From Staphylococcus sp. KG4-3 (GTDB lineage: Bacteria > Bacillota > Bacilli > Staphylococcales > Staphylococcaceae), in contig NZ_CP166245.1 of assembly GCF_033597815.2 (NCBI RefSeq), positions 1 through 64,000 on the forward strand: a stretch of DNA of 64,000 nt, given 5' to 3'. The notes beneath the pieces are model-generated. The model did not search any database, was not told the origin of the DNA, and saw nothing but the letters and a program-made list of their open reading frames with translations. Both the position numbers and the translations under genes were made by a program. Shown here piece by piece: positions 1-8,897 of this stretch (positions are counted from its first letter, which is position 1; the number at the start of each line of letters is the position of its first letter).

Positions 1-2830
1 CTTCAGCTTTTTCAGTTGCTTTTCTCATCAGTGGATCAGTAATTGGTTTAAAGATAACACCAATTAATAAAAATCCTATACCAAATAATGAAAGTATCAC
101 TAATTTTTTAGTTAAAATTTCAGGTACAGGTCCTCCAACTGCCTCTCTTAAAGCATCTATTGAATAGGAGAAAGGTAAATAAGGGTGAATGACTTGGAAG
201 AACTCTGGTGTAACTTGGATAGGGAAGGTCCCTCCACCACCTGCTATTTGTAGTACAAGGAAGATGATTGCAATTGCTTTCCCTGGATTTCCTAACAATG
301 ACACTAAAGTATATACAATTGAAATAAATACAAGTGATGAGAATACTGATATAGCAATAAACCATACAACAGATTCAACTTGCGCTTTCAGTATCACTAT
401 ATCTCCAATTGATACGATAAGTGCTTGGATAATACCCAACGTATAAAACAACCCACTCTTTCCTAGATAAATTTCTCTTGTCGTTAGATGTGGCTCTAAT
501 GATTTATGTTTATTATCTGTCGTTAATAAACTTACCAGTAATAAAGCTCCTACCCATATTGCTAATGCTGTGTAAAATGGTGTGCTTGCTGAACCGTAGT
601 CTTTCACAGGAAATATGTCTTTTTGATCTATATTAATTGGATTTGCGATTACATTAGCTTGTTTTTTCAAATCATTTTTCAATAAGTCTACCATTTTATC
701 CACTGCATCGTCGTCTTCAATCTCATCAAATAGTTTGTTCGCTTTAGCCAGGTCTTTTTCAACATCTGGTAATTGATTGCGTGCAAAATCCGCCAAATTG
801 TGTAAGTTTTCTTTTGCACGTGGTTGATTTGTATCTAAAATATCTACCAAATTATCATAGCGATTAAACAGTGTAGGTATTGTATTGTTCACAGTTGCTG
901 TTGTATCAGACAACTGTTGTTCTAAACCTGGCAAGTCATTTTCAATAAATGATGCTGCGTTAGAAACACTTTGTTTAAATTGTGGATAATAATTTTGAGC
1001 AATAGACATTGCATCCATATATCTTTGCTCAATGACTGGTAGTGCACTTTGAATCGTCTCAATTCTATCCTTACCAGTAGTTAAAATACTTTCTCCTGAA
1101 TTTATAACTTGATCAATTGTGTTTAATTTCGATTGAACAGTTGATAGTTTTATATCGCCGTCATCTAATAATGACATCACATCATTAGATACATCTAATA
1201 ATTTTTGGTTTAGTTCTGACTTAATATAGTTTCTTAAATCATCTAAGCTACTATTCACGCGTGGAATTTCTTTAAGTAATTCTACTGCTTCTTCTTTACC
1301 AGAACTTCTATTCGAAAGTGCTTCACTAAGTTGATTTTGTGTCTTAATTAAATTATTAATTCTATTATTTGCTGATTCCAATTCCTTAATCTCATCAGAA
1401 AGATCTACCTTTTCTCTATCTTCAAGCTCTGATAATATATCTATAAATTTTTGATTGGACTTACTTGTTACTTCAAGTCTAGATTTAATATTATCTAAAG
1501 TTCCTTTGAAATCTTTTGGCTTATCTGTAGATATAATAGCGTAAGTGACATTTTTTAGCGCATTAATATCTTCTTGACTACTTTCCGCTTGTTTGTCGGT
1601 ATAATTGGATAAAGATAATAATGATTTTGATAGTGAAGATTCCATTGCGTTTACATCTTCACTACTTATTGCTGTTCCATTTTGATTACTTCCAGCATTG
1701 TCGCTATTACTATTACTTATTTGCGAAGTTTTAATATTTGAATAACTATCTGACCCTTTAGAACTTTGCTGCTCAGTTTCAACATTTTCTTGTAATCGAT
1801 TATTAGCATTTTGATTTGCTTCTTGTGCATTATCAACGACTTCTTGATAGCCTTCGACACGCTGTTGCACTGCAGGTAAATATCCTTGCGCTTCATTCAG
1901 GCCTTGTAACCCTGCGTCAACCCCTGCGCTTGCAAGGTCTACACCACGATTAATTTTTGGAAAAGCTTCTGGTACATCATTAGATGCAACATTCAAGGCA
2001 TTTTCAATATTTGGCATGTAGTCATTTAATGCCAATATCAATTTAGCTCGCTCATTTAATGTCGGAATGGCCGCATTAACTTGGTTTAATTTATCTGCAG
2101 CATCTATAACTTCACCTCTATGATTTCCTAACGCTCTAAATTCATCAGCATAATTGTCAATTTGATCCTGATTTTCATCTAAATATATTATTTTATCAGC
2201 AAAATCATTAATTTTGGGTATAGAATCATTAGCTTTAGATACTGCATCTTCAATTTTATTTATGGTTGGAATTTCTTCCTCAAGTTTCACGCCAAGTCGA
2301 TTTGCTTCATCTAATAATGCTTTTGTTACTGTCTCATTAAATTGTTCATTTGCTTTTTGAACAATGGCACTCGTCCCTGCGTTTGTCATTTTAGGAGCAA
2401 TCGCATTAAGTTTTTGATTCACTTTGTATTCTACGTCTGCTTGCTGTGGGTTTTTTCGAAGTGTGCCGGTAATTTGGTGTGTAAACTTCTCTGGTATGTA
2501 AATGGCCGCGTAATAATCGCCCATCTTCAAATCATGATCGGCTTTTTTTCGACTTACAAATTGCCAATCAAAGTTATCATCTTTCTTTAGTTTATTGGTA
2601 ATTTTATTACCCACGTTCATATTTTTATCTTTAACTGTATCTCCCTTATCCTCATTTACAACAGCCACTTTAATATTTTTAGTATTACCGTATGGATCCC
2701 ATGTCGCTTCTAAGTTAAACCAAGCATAAAAAGAAGGAAGAAGTGCTAAACCTCCTAAAATCACTAAAACAGCAGGCGTTTTAGCAATCTTTTTCAAATC
2801 CATTATAAATAATTTTATTGCGTTCTTCAT
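1..2830 (-). CDS. YhgE/Pip-family membrane protein, C-terminus cut by window edge
   Basis: An uninterrupted minus-strand frame runs from an ATG at 2830 (preceded by AGAGGTG) off the left edge, giving at least 943 residues. The N-terminus has a basic start followed by one hydrophobic segment (AVLVILGGLALLPSFYAWF) and then a short extracellular-type domain, the layout of the YhgE/Pip phage-infection-protein family, related to EsaA of type VII secretion. A long central part is polar, Asn/Asp/Leu-rich and probably coiled coil. Hydrophobic segments reappear in the last few hundred bases before the edge, matching the C-terminal membrane cluster of the family. The family's biochemical role is poorly defined. 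It is divergent from the glucosaminidase gene, sharing a promoter region at 2831-3048. The missing end is the only truncation seen. Confidence 0.85.
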   Translation of the reverse strand, partial: MKNAIKLFIMDLKKIAKTPAVLVILGGLALLPSFYAWFNLEATWDPYGNTKNIKVAVVNEDKGDTVKDKNMNVGNKITNKLKKDDNFDWQFVSRKKADHDLKMGDYYAAIYIPEKFTHQITGTLRKNPQQADVEYKVNQKLNAIAPKMTNAGTSAIVQKANEQFNETVTKALLDEANRLGVKLEEEIPTINKIEDAVSKANDSIPKINDFADKIIYLDENQDQIDNYADEFRALGNHRGEVIDAADKLNQVNAAIPTLNERAKLILALNDYMPNIENALNVASNDVPEAFPKINRGVDLASAGVDAGLQGLNEAQGYLPAVQQRVEGYQEVVDNAQEANQNANNRLQENVETEQQSSKGSDSYSNIKTSQISNSNSDNAGSNQNGTAISSEDVNAMESSLSKSLLSLSNYTDKQAESSQEDINALKNVTYAIISTDKPKDFKGTLDNIKSRLEVTSKSNQKFIDILSELEDREKVDLSDEIKELESANNRINNLIKTQNQLSEALSNRSSGKEEAVELLKEIPRVNSSLDDLRNYIKSELNQKLLDVSNDVMSLLDDGDIKLSTVQSKLNTIDQVINSGESILTTGKDRIETIQSALPVIEQRYMDAMSIAQNYYPQFKQSVSNAASFIENDLPGLEQQLSDTTATVNNTIPTLFNRYDNLVDILDTNQPRAKENLHNLADFARNQLPDVEKDLAKANKLFDEIEDDDAVDKMVDLLKNDLKKQANVIANPINIDQKDIFPVKDYGSASTPFYTALAIWVGALLLVSLLTTDNKHKSLEPHLTTREIYLGKSGLFYTLGIIQALIVSIGDIVILKAQVESVVWFIAISVFSSLVFISIVYTLVSLLGNPGKAIAIIFLVLQIAGGGGTFPIQVTPEFFQVIHPYLPFSYSIDALREAVGGPVPEILTKKLVILSLFGIGFLLIGVIFKPITDPLMRKATEKAE

Positions 2831-3048
2831 TTATACACCTCTAAAACTGTATCTATTGATTTTTCTTACATAAATATAAAATTACTATTTGTTAATTTTA
2901 TATAAATTGATATACTGAATGCATTAACAAAGTCTATCTATTTTATAGTTGATATGCATCAACTAAATCTAAGTCTGTTTATAGTGTACCAAGACAAACC
3001 ATAGTTTGTACATAGCAAAATAATATATTTTAGAAAAGAGGTATTTTC
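2831..3048. promoter_or_regulatory. Divergent promoter region with a small inverted repeat
   Basis: This 218-bp gap separates the divergent yhgE-like and scaH genes. An inverted repeat GTTGAT-ATGC-ATCAAC lies at 2948-2963 and could be an operator for a dimeric repressor. TetR-type regulators are often linked to YhgE genes, but none is in the window, so the role is inferred. I did not find a clear WalR box (two TGTWAH half-sites 5 bp apart) in front of scaH. Confidence 0.35.
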
Positions 3049-5166
3049 ATGAAACAACAAAAATTATTAGTCTGCTTGCTTTCAACTTCTTTACTTATTC
3101 CATCATTTTCTATCAACGATGTTAGTGCCGAATCTTTAGAAAAAAGTGCCACAACTTCTGAATCAAGTGACGTGTATAAGGAAAAAGATGAGGAGCAAGC
3201 TAAGCAATCACATTCATCAAAAAATGGAAATGATGAAAAGAATAAAGCTATTGATGAAAAGGAAAATAGTGAACGCAAGAGTAAGTTAAATAGTACAAAA
3301 GATGAAAGGACTACAGAAGATATTAATAATAAAAGACATAAAACTTCTGATAATGAATCATCCAACGAAAAAATACCAAGTTCATTTGAAAATTCTTTTA
3401 ATGATTCATCGTTTTATGATAGTTTGAATGTTTTCAAGCCAGAACCTTTTAAGAGTGACAATGTTGGGCTATCTGAATTATTAAATCAACTGTTCTCTAA
3501 TAATAAAATGAAACAAACTTCTACTATAGAGAATAACGATGTACAAAACGAGGAGAATGACAGTCAAAATGATGATACATCTATAGATCAAATAAATCCA
3601 AATACGACATATTCGGATGATAGTGACGAATCAAATACTAACAATTTAGAAAAAAATAGTGATAAGGGTTCACTACAAGATGACATTGATGATGTACAGA
3701 CATCTGAGAAGTCAGAGAAAGATGATATAGATAATAAGTCTGAATCAAACAAACTTCCAGTTGATAAAAATCAAAAAAAAGATGATGGTGATTCAAAACA
3801 ATCCTCCCAACAAGATCGATCTTATGAAGAAGCAAATAATGATGCTGATGATCTAGACAACAAAGATAATGACACACCTGCTACTGAAAACGATAATGCC
3901 AATAGTGATGACGAAAATGCTGATAAATCAGATACAAAATCTGACGATAAAGTATTAGATGCAATTTTAGACGAGTATAGTGAAGATGCTAAAAATAATA
4001 AAAAACAATATGATGCTCAAAAAGATGATTTATCAAATGGAAATAGTAAAAGTAAGGAAAATAATTCTGAGAAACAGGCATCGAATACAAATGCTAATCC
4101 TCAATTACCTTCTGAATCACAATTAGCTAAAAAAGAAAAGCCAGCTCAATCATTTGAAAACGACATAAACCAATCAAACATCAGATCTACTGCAACTTTC
4201 CAACAATTGCCAAATTTATCGGATGATAATAACAATTCTAACGATATAACAATTACTGAAAGTAAAAATACACGAGATTTTATTAAAACAGTTGCACAAG
4301 ACGCTCACGACATAGGTCAAGATGAAGATATTTATGCATCTGTTATGATTGCCCAAGCCATATTAGAATCTGACTCAGGCACTAGCGATCTTGCTAGTTC
4401 ACCACATTTCAATTTATTTGGAATAAAAGGAGCTTATGAAGGTCAGTCGGCTACATTTAATACACTCGAAGATAATGGCAACCATACGTTCCAAATTTCA
4501 GCAAACTTCCGCAGTTATCCAAGCAAAAAAGAATCATTGGAAGATTATGCCAATTTAATCAAACACGGCATCGATGGTAACCCGGACATTTATAAACCAA
4601 CATGGAAAAGTGAAGCTTATAGTTACCGTTCAGCAACAATGCATTTGGCTACCACATACGCGACTGATTCACAATACGCGGACAAATTAAATAGTATTAT
4701 CAACCACTATGACTTAACACAGTTTGATAATAAAAAAATGCCTGATTTAGATAACTACAAAGCGAACAACGATGATTATGATTCAGCTTTCAAACCATTT
4801 TCACAAACAACAAATGACTCTCCTTATCCTCATGGGCAATGTACATGGTATGTTTATAATCGCATGGCACAGTTCGACAAATATGTGAGTGGTGATTTAG
4901 GCGACGCACGAAACTGGAATAATCGAGCAGAAAGAAAAAATTATGCTGTTTCTTCAACACCAAAAGCTCACACTGCCGTTGTATTTGAGGCAGGTCAACA
5001 AGGGGCAGACCAGATCTACGGTCATGTAGCTTTTGTAGAAAAAGTTAACGATGATGGTTCTATCGTTATATCAGAATCAAACATTAAAGGACTTGGTATC
5101 GTTTCTTATAGAACAATTGATGCAGATGCTGCAACTGAATTGAGTTACATTACAGGTAATAACTAG
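3049..5166 (+). CDS. scaH: Secreted glucosaminidase with C-terminal CHAP domain (ScaH-like autolysin)
   Basis: The 705-residue protein starts with a signal peptide (about residues 1-27, cleavage near VSAES) and has a very acidic, Asp/Ser/Asn-rich low-complexity linker to about residue 400. A glucosaminidase domain follows (about 410-560), with the likely catalytic Glu440 in the motif ILESDSG. The last 120 residues form a CHAP amidase/endopeptidase domain with Cys598 (GQCTWY) and His659 (YGHVAF). Such enzymes cut the glycan strand and the peptide of peptidoglycan during growth and daughter-cell separation. S. aureus ScaH has the same two-domain order and, as I recall, also sits near a sasF-type gene close to oriC. 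The ATG is preceded by AGAGG. The linker is more acidic and longer than I would expect for S. aureus ScaH (about 620 residues). Domain assignment is firm; the symbol rests on order and neighbourhood. Confidence 0.82.
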   Translation: MKQQKLLVCLLSTSLLIPSFSINDVSAESLEKSATTSESSDVYKEKDEEQAKQSHSSKNGNDEKNKAIDEKENSERKSKLNSTKDERTTEDINNKRHKTSDNESSNEKIPSSFENSFNDSSFYDSLNVFKPEPFKSDNVGLSELLNQLFSNNKMKQTSTIENNDVQNEENDSQNDDTSIDQINPNTTYSDDSDESNTNNLEKNSDKGSLQDDIDDVQTSEKSEKDDIDNKSESNKLPVDKNQKKDDGDSKQSSQQDRSYEEANNDADDLDNKDNDTPATENDNANSDDENADKSDTKSDDKVLDAILDEYSEDAKNNKKQYDAQKDDLSNGNSKSKENNSEKQASNTNANPQLPSESQLAKKEKPAQSFENDINQSNIRSTATFQQLPNLSDDNNNSNDITITESKNTRDFIKTVAQDAHDIGQDEDIYASVMIAQAILESDSGTSDLASSPHFNLFGIKGAYEGQSATFNTLEDNGNHTFQISANFRSYPSKKESLEDYANLIKHGIDGNPDIYKPTWKSEAYSYRSATMHLATTYATDSQYADKLNSIINHYDLTQFDNKKMPDLDNYKANNDDYDSAFKPFSQTTNDSPYPHGQCTWYVYNRMAQFDKYVSGDLGDARNWNNRAERKNYAVSSTPKAHTAVVFEAGQQGADQIYGHVAFVEKVNDDGSIVISESNIKGLGIVSYRTIDADAATELSYITGNN

Positions 5167-5234
5167 TAAATTTAAATATCCCCTTTATTTTATTTATTAA
5201 AGTGTTTAATTTAGCTTTTATTCATTCAAAATAC

Positions 5235-5287
5235 AAATGCTCCATTCAAAGTTCCACTTACTAGTGTTCACTTTGAATGGAGCATTT
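5235..5287. terminator. Bidirectional terminator between scaH and sasF-like gene
   Basis: A near-perfect 17-18 bp stem (AAATGCTCCATTCAAAGT and its complement) with a 16-17 nt loop lies between two convergent genes. A-rich sequence on the left and T-rich on the right would let it act in both directions. Confidence 0.8.
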
Positions 5288-5331
5288 TAAATATACTATA
5301 TGAATTAACTCATACTAAAATACATTATAAT

Positions 5332-7326
5332 TTAATATTTACAATTTTTCGATTTATTTCGTTTGGTGAACCATATTAATCCACCACCTATAATAAAAAG
5401 TAGAATCCCTAATAGAATTGTTGATTTTTTTACTACTGTTCCTGTATCAGGTAAAGAAAAATCACCATTATTGTCAAATAAACCACTTAAAAAGCTACCC
5501 GAGGAATCACCTAGAGATAAAGCACGACCAGGCGAAGGATTAGATATATCCTTAATTCCATCTAATATACTGTTTCTATTGAATAAATCGTCAAATAGAC
5601 TTGGTGTACCAAGTAATTTTGAATTTCCACTTAATTTTCGCATCTGTTCAGCTCTGTCTAAAAAACTCCCATCAAATTTATTTGATAAACTTGGCGTATA
5701 TTTTAATGGTTCAAACAAACCATGCATATCATCTTTAAATTTACTTATATCTTTATCAGCCTTTAATAAATCATTCAACTCATTATTAATTCCCGATTTC
5801 ATTAGATTTAATAAGTTATGCTTAGAATCTTCTTTTTTGGCAATAACGTCAGCAAGCGCTTTAGCTTTAGCATCATTTAATTTCGTAGCTAGCATTGTTT
5901 CTAAAGCTTTACGTTTATCATGAGATTGGTCCAATATATTTTCTAAAATATCATCGCTTGTAACATTGTCACCAAAATGATGTTTGATTAAAGCTACAAT
6001 TTGTTCGTTACTCGGATTTTTACGCATTATTTCACCAACGATTTTTGATGTATCTATATGATCAAATTTAGTTGATAATATCGTTTTAATAAGTTCTTGC
6101 TTATCAGATGTTTTATCAAACATAGATTTTAAAATATCATCACTCGTAGTAGTAGATAAGTTATCTAACTCACTAACAACTTGACTCGCGATTTGTTGAT
6201 CTGTTTTACCTTTTGTATCTATACGTTCTAAAATAGATTGTGCACTCTTTTCATCAAAAGTACCACTAACAATATCTTTTACAGCTTGTTCTTTATTATT
6301 TACAGATTGTAAATGATTTGATACAATCTCATTTTGTTTCTTTAGACTTTGTTGCGTTTTTTCTATTTCTTTTTTCAATTTTTCTTTGTTTTTAGCAGAT
6401 ATTGAGTCTCGTTCAGAAAGCCTTGAATCCAATATTTTTAAATTATTTTCTTTATTTTCAACATAATAATCTAAATTATCTTTTACTTTTGAATGGTTTG
6501 TCGTAACTTTATCGATGTCTTTTTTAATTTCGTCTGATTGTTGCATTTGATTACTCTCAGTATTAGATGTATCTTTAAATGCTAAACCGTCTTGGTTGTT
6601 TTCTTTAACAGCGCTTTTGTCATTTTCTGAAGTCGTATTTTTATTTTCTTCACTATCATTCATATCTGCTATATCTTTACTTCCTTCATTTAGTTTACCT
6701 ATATCAACTAAATTGGAAAAATTAACACTATCATCAAACAAATGAGCTATATCTTGCTTTGTATCTCTTTGATTTAAATTAGCATCACACGTATTATCTT
6801 GCAGACCTTGTTGATCGAACAATTCATTACTATCTTGTTCTTCAATATGGTTAGACTTTTCTTTAACAGAAGAAGCTATATTTTTTTGATCATCTAACTC
6901 ACTTTTTACATTTTCCTTATCTTCAGATACTTCCTTTTTGTCATTTTCAATTAAATGACTCTGCACTTTATTCTGTTTAATGATTTTATTATCAACCTTT
7001 TTTGCTTTCTTCAATATTGCTTCAACTTCTTCTGTACTTTTAGCTTTTATAATTTCTTTAATAGAAGCATCTTTCTGACTATCTTTAATGTTTTTTAGTT
7101 TATCAATTTTTTCTTTACCTTCTTGAATGCGTTTTTCTAGCATATTTTCACTATTCGAATGTGTCTCAATATTTAAATCAGCCTTATCTTTTGCTTCTAC
7201 TGATGGTGTTGAAGTCACACTATATCCCATTAAAGAAGTGCTCATAATGAGGGCCACACTAAAAAATTTAAATTGATGATTTAATCTGGTTTTATTATTT
7301 AAATTATTATACCTTAACTTTTTCAT
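5332..7326 (-). CDS. sasF: LPDTG-anchored surface protein, SasF/SssF-like
   Basis: The product is 664 residues from the ATG at 7326, chosen because AAAGGTG lies 6 nt upstream; the GTG nine bases earlier overlaps that ribosome site. An N-terminal signal peptide ends near SVEAKD. Residues about 30-350 are charged and coiled-coil-like. Residues about 350-520 contain several roughly 45-residue repeats with the pattern TSDDIL-x6-D-x5-K. The C-terminus is a sortase A signal: LPDTG at 625-629, a hydrophobic stretch and a basic tail. SasF/SssF proteins are known to help staphylococci survive linoleic and related fatty acids, and their chromosomal genes are usually beside the glucosaminidase gene, as here. 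The function is inferred from architecture and context. Confidence 0.8.
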   Translation of the reverse strand: MKKLRYNNLNNKTRLNHQFKFFSVALIMSTSLMGYSVTSTPSVEAKDKADLNIETHSNSENMLEKRIQEGKEKIDKLKNIKDSQKDASIKEIIKAKSTEEVEAILKKAKKVDNKIIKQNKVQSHLIENDKKEVSEDKENVKSELDDQKNIASSVKEKSNHIEEQDSNELFDQQGLQDNTCDANLNQRDTKQDIAHLFDDSVNFSNLVDIGKLNEGSKDIADMNDSEENKNTTSENDKSAVKENNQDGLAFKDTSNTESNQMQQSDEIKKDIDKVTTNHSKVKDNLDYYVENKENNLKILDSRLSERDSISAKNKEKLKKEIEKTQQSLKKQNEIVSNHLQSVNNKEQAVKDIVSGTFDEKSAQSILERIDTKGKTDQQIASQVVSELDNLSTTTSDDILKSMFDKTSDKQELIKTILSTKFDHIDTSKIVGEIMRKNPSNEQIVALIKHHFGDNVTSDDILENILDQSHDKRKALETMLATKLNDAKAKALADVIAKKEDSKHNLLNLMKSGINNELNDLLKADKDISKFKDDMHGLFEPLKYTPSLSNKFDGSFLDRAEQMRKLSGNSKLLGTPSLFDDLFNRNSILDGIKDISNPSPGRALSLGDSSGSFLSGLFDNNGDFSLPDTGTVVKKSTILLGILLFIIGGGLIWFTKRNKSKNCKY

Positions 7327-7666
7327 TAAATTCACCTTTCTTCTAATTATTCATCCTCATTATATAGGTTATATAACTTTATTCAAATAGCAATATTGAA
7401 ATACTATCTCATTTAAAATAATAAATATTATACAACTCAACTTTTAGCTTTATTTATTATAGAGTTCTGCTTATTGGTTAATGATTAATTTTTACAAATG
7501 CTTATCAAATTTTTATTAGCTTAAAATTTATTATATATATTATAAATTTTAAAAGATAATATGTTATTAAAAAATATGGAGAAATTTGGTCGAATTGCCG
7601 AATCCTTTTGGAATTATTTAGAATCCAAGAAAATTAGGAAAGTTTTAATGTCGAAGATTGCGAAAT

Positions 7667-7697
7667 AAAAATGACCCTTGAATTCAAAGGTCATTTT
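7667..7697. terminator. Rho-independent terminator
   Basis: The stem AAAATGACCyTTG with loop AATT and a matching T-rich tail on both strands lies downstream of the three-gene ATPase module. It is probably the distal terminator of that operon. Confidence 0.65.
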
Positions 7698-7814
7698 CAG
7701 AAATATACTTTTGTAGTTATTTATTATTATCATGGATATCTTTTAGAAAAGTAGATTAATGTTGTTAATTTACAGATATATTTGTTTTAATTTAATTAAG
7801 TTTATTTATAATTG

Positions 7815-7851
7815 AATAAAAAACATATTTAGTATTGCTATGTTTTTTATT
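7815..7851. terminator. Terminator directly after the membrane-protein gene
   Basis: A perfect 13-bp stem AATAAAAAACATA with an 11-nt loop starts 38 bases beyond the stop of the minus-strand membrane-protein gene. It is AT-only apart from one pair, so its strength is uncertain. Confidence 0.5.
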
Positions 7852-7888
7852 ATACTGCTTTTATTAATGATAAGACTTTCATTGTAAA

Positions 7889-8713
7889 TTATAAGTTAGA
7901 GAGAAAATCTAGTATGTGTAAATAACCATTATCAACAATAATCCATTTGATTATGAAAAATATAGGTAATGGTAAAACAATATATAGGAATCGTTTTGTT
8001 GAATCATTAAAGCTTTTGCTGTAATTTGGATGGTTAAACAAGTATGAAACTAATGGTATGTTATTAAAACCTATAATTCCAAAAGATATCATTAAAAATA
8101 TCAATATTAAATATCTTTGCCAATTTGGATCTTGAGATACTTCCAATACATTTTCACTTAATTTATTTACATTGAACCATATAATAATATTTGTACCTAT
8201 CATTATAATGCTTGCTATACTATCCCTTATTTTGTTTTTATGAAAGAATATGCTTAAAATTATAGCACTAACGCCTATAACTATGCTTGCAATTAATAAA
8301 TTTAAAACACTATTTTTTAGGGCGAATAAAATCATATTAAATATAGTATATGATACTTCGTCTACTGTATTTATGGTTAGTGTATACATATTTATTTTAA
8401 TAAATTTATGGTTATAAAAATAAATTATGTTAAGAATTAATGATATTATAAATAAACTATTGATGAGAGTGAGCAATACTTTGATATTTGTATTTCTAGA
8501 ACTTTTTGTTTGTTCTATTTCTTTTTCAATCTCATTAATCTCAGTATTATTTTGTCTAATGTTATATTGATTTGAACTATTATCTTCTAAAACAATTAAT
8601 AGTTTTTCTAGGTTTCGTTGTTTCTTTTCCTTAAAAAATGCAAGGAATGGCGAAATAATTGTTATAATACCAGATATTATAGCTACTATTGTCCCAATAT
8701 TTTCTAAATTAAT
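7889..8713 (-). CDS. Six-helix membrane protein of the ATPase module, non-standard start
   Basis: I do not recognise the family. The frame is open from 8743 to the stop at 7889 but contains no ATG, GTG or TTG until a TTG at 8476. Reading upstream shows clear coding sequence before that TTG: a hydrophobic helix (about residues 7-26), then a charged coiled-coil stretch (26-75) and five further hydrophobic helices. A good ribosome site GAGGAGTG (8729-8722) precedes an in-frame ATT at 8713, which I take as the start (274 residues); ATA at 8716 is the alternative. The SD follows the stop of the 49-codon ORF by 3 bases, so translation may be coupled. The gene is the last of three with the PrrC/RloC-like ATPase, so a membrane effector or anchor role is plausible. 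A lost start codon cannot be excluded. Confidence 0.6.
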   Translation of the reverse strand: MNLENIGTIVAIISGIITIISPFLAFFKEKKQRNLEKLLIVLEDNSSNQYNIRQNNTEINEIEKEIEQTKSSRNTNIKVLLTLINSLFIISLILNIIYFYNHKFIKINMYTLTINTVDEVSYTIFNMILFALKNSVLNLLIASIVIGVSAIILSIFFHKNKIRDSIASIIMIGTNIIIWFNVNKLSENVLEVSQDPNWQRYLILIFLMISFGIIGFNNIPLVSYLFNHPNYSKSFNDSTKRFLYIVLPLPIFFIIKWIIVDNGYLHILDFLSNL

Positions 8714-8733
8714 TATTAATTCACTCCTCTCTA

Positions 8734-8883
8734 TTAACTTACCTTATTTATCAATTCTTTTTGTAACTGCCCCTTATTTTTTAAACCTAAAGCTTTCTCA
8801 AGGTCTTTTTTGGTATACGTTTTTTGTATTCTTGTTCTAAAGTTAGTTTTTGTCATAATATTCATATCACATTTCATATACAT
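8734..8883 (-). CDS. 49-residue basic protein between ATPase and membrane protein
   Basis: This small ORF starts at an ATG at 8883, 14 bases after the ATPase stop, and ends with TAA at 8734-8736, just before the ribosome site of the membrane-protein gene. In-frame ATGs also occur at 8877, 8865 and 8856. The C-terminal 35 residues are rich in Lys, Arg and Gln (for example KTYTKKDLEKALGLKNKGQL) and look like one or two amphipathic helices, possibly a short DNA- or RNA-binding or antitoxin-like domain. The upstream ribosome site is weak (ATAGG). Its support is the tight spacing on both sides and its protein-like composition; I recognise no family. Confidence 0.5.
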   Translation of the reverse strand: MYMKCDMNIMTKTNFRTRIQKTYTKKDLEKALGLKNKGQLQKELINKVS

Positions 8884-8897
8884 TTATACCTATATTA

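Larger units (their letters stand above)
7327..7888. other. 562-bp AT-rich gap with two terminators
   Basis: The gap separates the sasF-like gene from the end of the membrane-protein gene. It holds two hairpins (listed separately) that would end transcription from the right, plus about 230 bp of AT-rich promoter-like sequence upstream of sasF. No ORF with a ribosome site is visible, and I saw no second copy of the rlmH end sequence here. Confidence 0.6.

Noticed and set aside
5363..5923. 186-codon plus-strand ORF
   Set aside because: It is antisense to the SasF-like gene, has no ribosome site and mirrors its codon pattern.
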